DNA from: JAPOKJ01 sp043767985 | Lineage (GTDB): Bacteria > Pseudomonadota > Gammaproteobacteria > Burkholderiales > Burkholderiaceae_E | DNA: 5,841 nt | NCBI GenBank assembly: GCA_043767985.1 | Contig: JAYVKZ010000343.1 | Coordinates: 1-5,841, forward strand | Direction: 5' to 3' | In this document: positions 1 through 5,669 of the stretch, piece after piece | How positions within the stretch are numbered: position 1 is the stretch's first letter | Layout: every line of letters starts with the position of its first letter | Notes under the pieces: generated by a model | Seen by the model: the letters and a program-made list of their open reading frames with translations, nothing else | The model's database searches: none | Told to the model about the DNA's origin: nothing | Made by a program: the position numbers and the translations under genes

Positions 1-810
1 ACTCGAGAAACTCGATGCCAAGGTTTTTTCGAGCGCAGCCATTGCTTGTTGATCCTGGGGGTCGAGTTCTAAGTGGGCTTGAATCCAGCTTGCAGCCATC
101 AAACCTAGAAATTCTGGATGTGCATTAAAGAGTGGCTCCCAGGCTTGGATCGCGGCTCGATACTGCCCTTCCTTAAACTTAGCATCGCCGCGCATGAGGG
201 CAGGTCGCGGATGACCTGGTAAGGCACGCTCGGCGGCATCCAGATCATTCAATTCACACCGAAAATGGCAAAGCTGCTTGGCGTAGCTTTCACCTCCGAG
301 CCTTTGTAGCGCCTCACCAAGCTCGACCGCTTGCGGCCAATCACTCACCATTTGGGCGATGGCCAAACGATGCTTGAGCGCTGCGCCAGCATAGGGACTT
401 CCCGCTAATCGGTTGAAGGCGTCCTCGGAGCGATCCAATAAACCCGCTTTCAAAAAATCCTGGCCCAACTCAAAGAGTGCATGGGATTTTTCTTCGGGTT
501 TAATCGTGGCTCGATCATATAAGTTTTGATGGACCCGTATGGCTCGGTCATATTCGCCACGGCGTCGGAAAAGATTGCCAAGCGCAAAATGCAATTCCAC
601 GGTTTCAGGTTCGAGCCGAACCACATCGACAAAGGCGTCGATCGCTTTATCTGGCTGTTCGTTTAATAGGAAATTCAGACCTTTGAAATAGGCCTCCGGC
701 AGGCGACCCTTGGAGGGCTGCTGATCAGACTTGCGGTCTAGGCGAGAGGCGAACCAGCCTAACCCAAAAAACAGAGGGAGAACCAGGAGCCACCAAATTT
801 CAAAATTCAT
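1..810 (-). CDS. lapB: LapB (YciM), LPS assembly/LpxC-control TPR protein, N-terminal part only
   Basis: The frame is open from an ATG at 810 to the left edge: 270 codons, with the C-terminus outside the window. The family is about 390 residues long. Residues 4-22 form a hydrophobic N-terminal anchor (WWLLVLPLFFGLGWF), followed by basic residues, which suits an inner-membrane protein with a cytoplasmic body. TPR repeats follow from about residue 37: YFKGLNFLLNEQPDKAIDAF, then HFALGNLFRRRGEYDRAIRVH, then ALFELGQDFLKAGLLDRSEDAF. The first two and the later HFRCEL motif are LapB hallmarks. In E. coli LapB binds LpxC and feeds it to FtsH, limiting lipid A synthesis; a C-terminal rubredoxin-like zinc domain is essential but lies off-window. 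The codon before the ATG is an in-frame TGA, so no earlier start is possible. There is no good Shine-Dalgarno. One TPR near residues 181-208 is unusually short. Identification is confident; function is from family knowledge. Confidence 0.93.
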   Translation of the reverse strand, partial: MNFEIWWLLVLPLFFGLGWFASRLDRKSDQQPSKGRLPEAYFKGLNFLLNEQPDKAIDAFVDVVRLEPETVELHFALGNLFRRRGEYDRAIRVHQNLYDRATIKPEEKSHALFELGQDFLKAGLLDRSEDAFNRLAGSPYAGAALKHRLAIAQMVSDWPQAVELGEALQRLGGESYAKQLCHFRCELNDLDAAERALPGHPRPALMRGDAKFKEGQYRAAIQAWEPLFNAHPEFLGLMAASWIQAHLELDPQDQQAMAALEKTLASSFSS

Positions 811-878
811 TCAGAACAGCCCACAAGCAGTTTGTCGCGCATTGATCGCAAGGCAGCTCGCGTCACCGCAAGCACGCC
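807..878 (-). other. lapA/lapB junction: in-frame open stretch after the lapA stop, ending in ATGA overlap with lapB
   Basis: After the lapA TAG (879-881) the same frame stays open for 23 sense codons. It ends in a TGA at 807-809 that overlaps the lapB ATG (808-810) as ATGA. The stretch holds GTG codons at 873-875 and 864-866 and an ATG at 840-842; the last would encode an 11-residue peptide, MRDKLLVGCSE. None of these has a clear ribosome binding site. The lapB start also lacks one, so coupling from a short translated leader is conceivable. A 23-codon open run is easily reached by chance, so this is a note, not a claimed gene. Confidence 0.25.
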
Positions 879-1214
879 CTAGAAGCCGCCCATAGGAGGC
901 ACAGGTAAGGCCACATCCACCTTCGGAGGGATGGGCGTATTACTTGCTGCACTGGTTTTGGCGGCCAGCTTAATATCTTTCTTAAGCTTGGTAATTTCTC
1001 GACGGCCACGAAAATAGGCCGGAATCACCGACAGTAAACCGACGACCACACCGGCTACAAAAAAAACCAACAGATAAATGACCAGCGGAAAATTCCAGAC
1101 ATAGTCGCCGGTGAATAAGAAGAAACGAAGTTCGGTGGGAGCTGTATTCTTTATCGCAAAGCCTAGGGCAAGTATGAATAGCAGACCATTAATGATCCAG
1201 GTAATCGCGCGCAT
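879..1214 (-). CDS. lapA: LapA (YciS), DUF1049 inner-membrane protein
   Basis: This 111-residue protein has the LapA/DUF1049 layout. A first membrane helix spans about residues 4-21 (ITWIINGLLFILALGFA) and is followed by the family-typical N-T-x-x-x-E segment (NTAPTEL). A second helix at about 43-65 (PLVIYLLVFFVAGVVVGLL) is rich in glycine and valine. A basic, likely cytoplasmic helix (RGRREITKLKKDIK, 69-82) and a proline-rich tail complete it. Family members are about 100 residues long, so it is complete. LapA partners LapB in the inner membrane and takes part in lipopolysaccharide assembly control; its own biochemical role is less well defined. The ATG at 1214 has a GGAG seven bases upstream. 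It lies 67 bases after ihfB and 68 before lapB in the conserved order ihfB-lapA-lapB. The annotation rests on topology, motif wording and neighbours, which agree. Confidence 0.9.
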   Translation of the reverse strand: MRAITWIINGLLFILALGFAIKNTAPTELRFFLFTGDYVWNFPLVIYLLVFFVAGVVVGLLSVIPAYFRGRREITKLKKDIKLAAKTSAASNTPIPPKVDVALPVPPMGGF

Positions 1215-1220
1215 GAGAAG

Positions 1221-1225
1221 TCTCC
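1221..1225 (-). promoter_or_regulatory. Ribosome binding site of lapA
   Basis: On the minus strand GGAGA lies seven bases before the lapA ATG. It is one of the two clear Shine-Dalgarno sequences in the operon, the other being that of ihfB, and it supports the ATG at 1214 as the start. Confidence 0.7.
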
Positions 1226-1281
1226 GCTATCTAATAAGTAGGGAGTCTACAGCTCACCCACATTGCAGGCTAGATCCGAGC

Positions 1282-1638
1282 TCAGAGTTCGCCCATTTGC
1301 AAAGCTTGGTCGACGCGCTCGCGGAGCTCTTTGCCAGGTTTGAAATGAGGTACACGCTTAGGAGGCACGACGACCTTGGCACCCGACTTGGGGTTACGCC
1401 CCACCCGAGAAGGCCGGTGAGACAGGGCGAAGCTACCAAAACCACGAATCTCGATGCGCTGGCCTTCGGCGAGCGCCTTGGACATCGCATCGAGAATTGT
1501 TTTGACAGCTTCTTCAGCATCCTTGGCGACCAGTTGAGGATAGTGTTCAGCGAGACGGGCAATCAACTGCGAACGCGTCACCGCCCCCGCACTGTCTTCT
1601 TCGGAGGCGTCCAGCACCTCAAAACCCGTATCACTCAC
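1282..1638 (-). CDS. ihfB: Integration host factor subunit beta, possible 19-residue N-terminal extension
   Basis: IHF-beta pairs with IHF-alpha to bind and sharply bend DNA in the nucleoid, at promoters and in recombination. The DNABII fold is plain: the N-terminal helices start at TRSQLIARLAEHYPQL, IEIRGFGSF (residues 62-70) leads into the beta arm, and GRNPKSGAKV (80-89) carries the intercalating proline (Pro83). The C-terminus reads VPHFKPGKELRERV. As listed the protein is 118 residues from a GTG at 1638; typical IHF-beta is 94-107. Residues 1-19 form an acidic extension (contains DASEEDS) not usual in the family. Residue 20 is itself a GTG (1579-1581), and starting there gives M-TRSQLIARL, the canonical N-terminus, at 99 residues. 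The upstream GTG has the better ribosome binding site, while the downstream one has only a G-run. The subunit call is firm; the start is uncertain. The gene lies 56 bases after rpsA, its usual neighbour. Confidence 0.93.
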   Translation of the reverse strand: MSDTGFEVLDASEEDSAGAVTRSQLIARLAEHYPQLVAKDAEEAVKTILDAMSKALAEGQRIEIRGFGSFALSHRPSRVGRNPKSGAKVVVPPKRVPHFKPGKELRERVDQALQMGEL

Positions 1639-1643
1639 ACTCG

Positions 1644-1650
1644 TCCTCTC
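1644..1650 (-). promoter_or_regulatory. Ribosome binding site for the upstream ihfB GTG start
   Basis: The minus strand reads GAGAGGA, then five bases, then the GTG at 1636-1638. This is a near-consensus Shine-Dalgarno at workable spacing and is the main reason for choosing the longer ihfB product. It lies 57 bases farther from the internal GTG and could not directly serve that start. Confidence 0.65.
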
Positions 1651-1673
1651 AAGTCGTTGGAATGCTGACTAAT

Positions 1674-1706
1674 GACAACTTTTTTGGAAACAACTTACTT
1701 GTTGTC
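1674..1706 (-). repeat. Nested inverted repeat around the rpsA stop codon
   Basis: In the minus-strand RNA, GACAAC (1706-1701) can pair with a nearby GUUGU (1694-1690) over five pairs, placing the rpsA UAA in the six-base loop. It can instead pair with a distal GUUGUC (1679-1674) over six pairs. The A-run between the two arms is the wrong base for a rho-independent terminator of the operon. The stems are short and A/U-rich, so any role is speculative; it could affect read-through or RNA processing between rpsA and ihfB. Confidence 0.3.
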
Positions 1707-3416
1707 ACCGTCCAACTTGGCACGAAGCAGTGCGCCAAGATTGGTGGTGCCCGCACTACCGGTACTTTCTGAAGCAATCTTTTGCATGGCTTCAGCAGTC
1801 TCAGCAGTATCTTTCGCCTTGATCGACAAATTGATCGAACGGTTCTTGCGATCAATATTGATCACCATCACCTCAATCTCGTCGCCTTCTTTTAGCATGT
1901 TACGAGCATCTTCCACACGGTCGCGGGAGATTTCGCTGGCACGCAAATAGCCGGTGAGGTCCGCGGCTAGTTCAATGGTGGCGCCTTTAGCGTCAACCAC
2001 GGTAACCTTGCCTTTGACCATCGAGCCTTTGTCGTGAGTCGATGCATAGTTGTCGAACGGATCACCATCCAACTGCTTGATACCGAGAGAGATACGCTCG
2101 CGCTCAACATCAATCGCCAAGACCACGGCTTCGACTTCGTCACCCTTCTTGAAATCACGCACGGCTTCTTCGCCAGGCTTGTTCCAGGAAAGATCGGACA
2201 AGTGAACCAGACCATCGATACCACCAGCCAATCCGATGAACACGCCAAAGTCGGTGATCGATTTGATCGCGCCCTTAACTTTGTCGCCCTTACGGCTGTT
2301 GATCGCAAACTCATCCCATGGGTTCGGACGGCACTGTTTCATACCGAGCGAAATACGGCGACGCTCTTCGTCGATCTCAAGCACCATCACTTCGGTTTCG
2401 TCGCCGAGGTTCACAGCTTTAGAAGGATTGATGTTCTTGTTAGTCCAGTCCATCTCAGAGACGTGCACCAGGCCTTCGATGCCGGGTTCGATCTCGATGA
2501 AGGCGCCGTAGTCAGTAATATTGGTGACCTTACCGAACATACGAGTGCTGGTGGGGTAACGACGAGCGATACCGTTCCATGGGTCATCGCCCAATTGCTT
2601 GATACCGAGCGATACGCGGTTTTTCTCTTGATCAAACTTAAGCACCTTGGCCGTGACTTCTTGACCAACAGTGACCACTTCCGAGGGATGACGCACGCGA
2701 CGCCATGCCATATCGGTAATGTGCAAGAGTCCATCGATACCACCGAGGTCGACGAAAGCGCCGTAGTCGGTAATATTTTTGACCGTACCGGTCACGATGG
2801 AGCCTTCTGCTAAGTTCTCCAACAACTTGGCGCGCTCTTCACCTTGGCTCAGCTCCACCACTGCACGGCGTGACAGCACGACGTTGTTGCGCTTGCGATC
2901 CAATTTGATCACGCGGAATTCCATCGTCTTACCTTCGTATGGCGATGTGTCTTTGATGGGACGAGTATCGATCAGGGAGCCGGGTAAAAAGGCGCGAATA
3001 CCGTTGGTCATCACGGTCAAACCGCCCTTGACCTTACCGGTCACGGTACCGGTCACGAGCGTGGCTTGCTCCATCGCGACTTCAAGATTCACCCAAGCGG
3101 ACAAGCGCTTCGCGCGGTCACGCGACAGCCGAGTCTCGCCGTAGCCGTCTTCCAAAGACTCAATCGCGACGGAAATAAAGTCGCCGACATTGGCTTCGTT
3201 GACGCCTTGATCGTTAAAAAATTCTTCAATGGGAATGAAGCTCTCAGACTTCAAACCAGCGTTCACGACCACGAAGTTGTGATCGATACGGACCACTTCT
3301 GCAGTGATCACTTCACCATGGCGCATCTCTTTGGTTGAGAGCGATTCTTCGAACATCGCGGCAAAGCTTTCGCCGCCGAGGTTTGCTGCATCAGCAAGAT
3401 TAGGAGTAGTTGACAA
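1695..3416 (-). CDS. rpsA: 30S ribosomal protein S1
   Basis: S1 sits on the 30S subunit, binds mRNA leaders and unwinds structured starts. The 573-residue product is full length (E. coli 557) with six S1/OB domains at about residues 34-100, 118-184, 204-272, 290-358, 377-446 and 464-533. The first two are the divergent ribosome-docking domains. Domains 3-5 carry the RNA-binding wording ITDYGAFVDL, ITDYGAFIEI and ITDFGVFIGL, each followed by IDGLVH-like and ISLGIKQ-like segments. The C-terminus TNLGALLRAKLD is typical of betaproteobacteria. The start is TTG, because the codon immediately upstream is an in-frame TAA. The next ATG (residue 21, at 3354-3356) would remove the conserved SFAA that precedes MFEESL. 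GGA lies seven bases before the TTG. The gene follows cmk after a 102-base leader. E. coli S1 represses its own translation through its leader; the same is plausible here but not shown. Confidence 0.98.
   Translation of the reverse strand: MSTTPNLADAANLGGESFAAMFEESLSTKEMRHGEVITAEVVRIDHNFVVVNAGLKSESFIPIEEFFNDQGVNEANVGDFISVAIESLEDGYGETRLSRDRAKRLSAWVNLEVAMEQATLVTGTVTGKVKGGLTVMTNGIRAFLPGSLIDTRPIKDTSPYEGKTMEFRVIKLDRKRNNVVLSRRAVVELSQGEERAKLLENLAEGSIVTGTVKNITDYGAFVDLGGIDGLLHITDMAWRRVRHPSEVVTVGQEVTAKVLKFDQEKNRVSLGIKQLGDDPWNGIARRYPTSTRMFGKVTNITDYGAFIEIEPGIEGLVHVSEMDWTNKNINPSKAVNLGDETEVMVLEIDEERRRISLGMKQCRPNPWDEFAINSRKGDKVKGAIKSITDFGVFIGLAGGIDGLVHLSDLSWNKPGEEAVRDFKKGDEVEAVVLAIDVERERISLGIKQLDGDPFDNYASTHDKGSMVKGKVTVVDAKGATIELAADLTGYLRASEISRDRVEDARNMLKEGDEIEVMVINIDRKNRSINLSIKAKDTAETAEAMQKIASESTGSAGTTNLGALLRAKLDGDNK
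2080..2609 (-). repeat. Internal coding repeat of rpsA (S1-domain periodicity)
   Basis: The plus-strand octamer ataccgag occurs at 2080, 2341 and 2602, spaced exactly 261 bases (87 codons) apart. It lies in the linker segments reading SLGIKQL, SLGMKQC and SLGIKQL at the ends of domains 5, 4 and 3. A second pair, gcgccgtagtc, occurs at 2503 and 2758, in the ITDYGAF segments of domains 4 and 3. These are traces of tandem domain duplication, not a mobile or regulatory repeat. Confidence 0.8.
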
Positions 3417-3518
3417 TTAAATTTCCAAGAACACGCCCAAGTACTTTGAAGAAGCCTTGATTGGAGGCTGACCCAAGCGGAGTTAAGTAAAAACCAGAGC
3501 GAAGGTGCCCCAGCGCTT
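3417..3518 (-). promoter_or_regulatory. rpsA leader between cmk and rpsA
   Basis: This 102-base spacer is the longest gap inside the operon and is where E. coli has an rpsA promoter and the autoregulatory leader. On the minus strand I see only small pairings: AGCC/GGCU with a nine-base loop (about 3449-3465), and AGCG/CGCU near the cmk end. There is a weak GGA ribosome binding site at 3424-3426. I find no good -35/-10 pair. A regulatory role is inferred from the family and the position. Confidence 0.35.
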
Positions 3519-4184
3519 TCAAACCTTGCGTTGTTGCCAGGCCCACAGCACCGTATTGACCACTTCTTCAATAGTCAGGGCGCTGGAATCGACCAACATC
3601 GCATCTTCTGCGGGCTTGAGTGGTGCGGTGGCGCGATTTGCATCGCGTTCATCGCGCTGCTGAAGGTCTGCGAGAAGAGCCGGGAGATTAGCCGAAAAAC
3701 CCTTTTCAATCAACTGTTTATATCGTCTCTGGGCGCGAATTTCGGCGCTTGCCGTAAGAAAAACTTTCACTTTGGCCTCGGGGAAGACCACCGTACCCAT
3801 ATCTCGGCCATCCGCCACCAGCCCTGGCGAGCGCAGAAATGAGCGCTGAAGGTCAAACAGCGCCGCCCGAACTGCAGGGAACACGGCAATTTTTGAGGCT
3901 GCGGCGCCCACATGCTCCGCACGAATCGCAAGACTGAGATCAATCTCTTCCAAGAAGATTCGATCAGCCACAAATCTCGGTTTCAATTGGGATGCCAAGT
4001 TAGCAAGCGCAAACTCATCATCTAGGTCCGTGCTCATTTGCAAGGCGACAAACGCACTAATTCGGTATAAAGCGCCTGAATCTAAATAGTGCCAGCTCAA
4101 AGCATCCGCCACGCGATGGGCAATCGCCCCTTTCCCGGAAGCCGTTGGGCCATCAATCGCGATGACCGGAATAGAGCCCGACAT
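3519..4184 (-). CDS. cmk: Cytidylate kinase (CMP/dCMP kinase)
   Basis: This cytosolic enzyme phosphorylates CMP and dCMP with ATP, feeding CTP/dCTP pools and salvage. The 221-residue product has the P-loop GPTASGKG (12-19) and YLDSGALYR (33-41), whose Ser36 and Arg41 contact CMP. DGRDMGTVVFP (125-135) supplies Arg127 and Asp128. The lid carries RAQRRY (150-155), and RDERDANR (177-184) supplies Asp181 and Arg184. Compared with E. coli Cmk (227 residues), the segment after about residue 74 is four residues shorter, and the later nucleotide-contact residues shift by four accordingly. No key residue is missing. The ATG directly abuts the aroA stop as TAAATG, so translation is probably coupled to aroA. 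A GGACGAG within the last aroA codons may serve as the ribosome binding site. aroA-cmk-rpsA is the common proteobacterial order. Confidence 0.97.
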   Translation of the reverse strand: MSGSIPVIAIDGPTASGKGAIAHRVADALSWHYLDSGALYRISAFVALQMSTDLDDEFALANLASQLKPRFVADRIFLEEIDLSLAIRAEHVGAAASKIAVFPAVRAALFDLQRSFLRSPGLVADGRDMGTVVFPEAKVKVFLTASAEIRAQRRYKQLIEKGFSANLPALLADLQQRDERDANRATAPLKPAEDAMLVDSSALTIEEVVNTVLWAWQQRKV

Positions 4185-5546
4185 TTAACGCTCGTCCAAC
4201 AACAATCCGGCCTGTCTCGCCAAACTGACAAAGCCTGGAAAAGAAGTCGCCACATTCTCTGTGTCGAGAATTTGGATCGGCCCGGCCGCGCGAAGCGAGG
4301 CCATTGCAAAAGCCATGGCAATCCGGTGGTCACCGTGAGAATTGACGATTCCAGCTTGAAAAACGGACGGTAATGTGGGGGTCGGAGCGTAGCCCGTGGC
4401 CTGCCCTTGAATACGCATGCCATCGTCCTGCGTGCTCAACGAAATCCCAAGCGCCCTAAGACCTTGAGCCATCACGTCAATGCGATCAGATTCCTTGACT
4501 CGCAATTCTCGAGCACCGGTCACAATGGTCTCCCCTTCTGCGCAGGCCGCAGCCACAAAAAGCACCGGAAACTCATCAATCGCCAAGGGCACCAAATGCT
4601 CAGGAATCGCCAGCCCTTTCAGCGGCGCATAGCGTACTCGCAGGTCGGCGACCGGCTCTCCGCCCACATCGCGTTGATTTTCGAGGACGATATTGGCTCC
4701 CATCAGTCGCAAAATCTCGAGAACGCCGGTGCGGGTCGGGTTCACTCCAACATGCTCGAGTACCAAATTGGAGCCGGGCGAAATACTCGCTCCCACCAAG
4801 AAAAACGCTGCCGAGGAAATATCGGCCGGCACGTCAATTTTGCAGGCAGTGAGCCGTTGCCCGCCTTGAATGCGAATCACAAGGGCTTCACCATCTTCAG
4901 AAGCACGTCGCTCAACATCCACCTTCACGCCGAAGGCACGCAGCATACGTTCCGTGTGATCGCGCGTCACCTCCGGCTCAATGATCTCCGTCACGCCGGC
5001 CGCATAGAGACCGGCGAGCAATACGGCGGATTTCACCTGGGCACTGGCCACGGGCATCTTGAATTGAATCGCCTTGAGCTTGGACGCGGCGTGAACTTTG
5101 ACCGGAGGCAGGCCTTCATCCGTATCAATTTTGGCCCCCATCTCAGCGAGCGGCCCAGAGACTCGCCGCATTGGGCGCTTACTCAAACTTTCGTCGCCAA
5201 ATAAGGTGGTGTCAAAGCGCTGTCCGGCCATCACGCCCATGAGCAGACGCATCGCCGTACCAGCATTGCCACAATCGAGATCTGCCACAGGGGCTTTTAA
5301 GCCGTGCAGCCCCACCCCTTCAATACGCACGCGACCCTGTTCCGGCCCCTCGATCTTGACGCCCATTTGGCGAAACACATTGCGGGTCGACAAGGCATCG
5401 GCTCCCGATAAGAAACCGGTAATGTCGGTCACGCCGTCCGCAAGTGCGCCCAACATAATGGAACGATGCGAAATCGACTTGTCACCAGGTACCCGGATAG
5501 TCCCGGCTAAGGACGCGGCGGGGTGGGCTAAAAATTGCTGAGTCAT
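4185..5546 (-). CDS. aroA: 3-phosphoshikimate 1-carboxyvinyltransferase (EPSP synthase), class II-like
   Basis: AroA transfers the enolpyruvyl group of PEP to shikimate-3-phosphate, the sixth step of the shikimate route to aromatic amino acids and folate, in the cytosol. The 453-residue product is full length. It has GDKSISHR (21-28, catalytic Lys23), GNAGTAMR (93-100), SAQVK (168-172), RDHTE (195-199), NPTR (269-272), AIDEFP (322-327), LRVKESDR (348-355), GDHRIAM (405-411) and TSFPGF (434-439). The set GDKS + SAQVK + RDHTE + NPTR is the one used to define class II enzymes. The PEP-site loop keeps glycine (GNAG), where the Agrobacterium CP4 enzyme has alanine, so glyphosate tolerance should not be assumed. 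A stretch at about 381-401, just before NSHGDHR, is longer than in relatives I recall. The ATG at 5546 has no clear Shine-Dalgarno (A-rich AUAAAAAUG). It is the first gene of the visible operon, with its stop touching cmk. Confidence 0.97.
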   Translation of the reverse strand: MTQQFLAHPAASLAGTIRVPGDKSISHRSIMLGALADGVTDITGFLSGADALSTRNVFRQMGVKIEGPEQGRVRIEGVGLHGLKAPVADLDCGNAGTAMRLLMGVMAGQRFDTTLFGDESLSKRPMRRVSGPLAEMGAKIDTDEGLPPVKVHAASKLKAIQFKMPVASAQVKSAVLLAGLYAAGVTEIIEPEVTRDHTERMLRAFGVKVDVERRASEDGEALVIRIQGGQRLTACKIDVPADISSAAFFLVGASISPGSNLVLEHVGVNPTRTGVLEILRLMGANIVLENQRDVGGEPVADLRVRYAPLKGLAIPEHLVPLAIDEFPVLFVAAACAEGETIVTGARELRVKESDRIDVMAQGLRALGISLSTQDDGMRIQGQATGYAPTPTLPSVFQAGIVNSHGDHRIAMAFAMASLRAAGPIQILDTENVATSFPGFVSLARQAGLLLDER

Positions 5547-5669
5547 TTTTATGAGTCTAAGAAAATACAGGGGCGCCGTTCATCGGCCGCGACATCTCGC
5601 TGAAGCAAACATTGAGTGATTGCATTGAACATTCATGCGATTCTAAGCGCAAGTTTAACGGGTAAAAGT
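5547..5669. promoter_or_regulatory. Divergent intergenic region between aroA and the plus-strand gene
   Basis: This region of 123 bases must hold the start signals of at least the plus-strand gene, and of aroA if nothing lies farther upstream. On the aroA side TATTTT lies about 15 bases before the ATG but has no matching -35 at 16-18 bases. On the other side TTGCAT (5620-5625) lacks a good -10. A GC-rich block (5571-5600) can form small hairpins: GCGA/TCGC with a four-base loop at 5589-5600, and GCCG/CGGC at about 5574-5586. An imperfect dyad lies at 5622-5638. No promoter can be called with confidence. Confidence 0.4.
5622..5638. repeat. Imperfect dyad, possible operator
   Basis: The sequence GCATTGAACATTCATGC has outer arms GCAT/ATGC and an inner perfect TGAA-CA-TTCA; the two centres are offset by half a base. 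It lies 32 bases before the plus-strand ATG. Its size would suit a dimeric regulator, but no regulator is identified and short dyads are common by chance. Confidence 0.25.

Noticed and set aside
1111..1668. 185-codon plus-strand frame spanning lapA, ihfB and their spacer
   Set aside because: It crosses two real genes in antisense and the translation shows no domain. It is a composition artefact.
1639..1694. Rho-independent terminator between rpsA and ihfB
   Set aside because: The hairpins are short and the homopolymer run reads as A, not U, in the operon transcript. In the plus direction the T-run lacks a stable preceding stem.
2034..2813. 259-codon open frame on the plus strand opposite rpsA
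   Set aside because: It lies wholly antisense to a certain gene whose repeated S1 domains and codon bias keep the opposite frame open. It has no recognisable domain and no ribosome binding site.
3308..3571. Minus-strand frame covering the cmk end, the rpsA leader and the rpsA start
   Set aside because: It overlaps both real genes out of frame and has no domain or ribosome binding site. A leader peptide for rpsA was considered, but nothing supports it.
4407..5204. 265-codon plus-strand open frame opposite aroA
   Set aside because: It is antisense to a well-supported EPSP synthase. The composition is rich in His, Arg and Asn, as expected from reverse reading, and no family is recognisable.
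5551..5619. Small plus-strand ORF beginning MSLRKYRGAV (22 residues) in the divergent region
   Set aside because: It starts five bases from the aroA start, has no ribosome binding site and would sit in the aroA leader in antisense. This length is common by chance.
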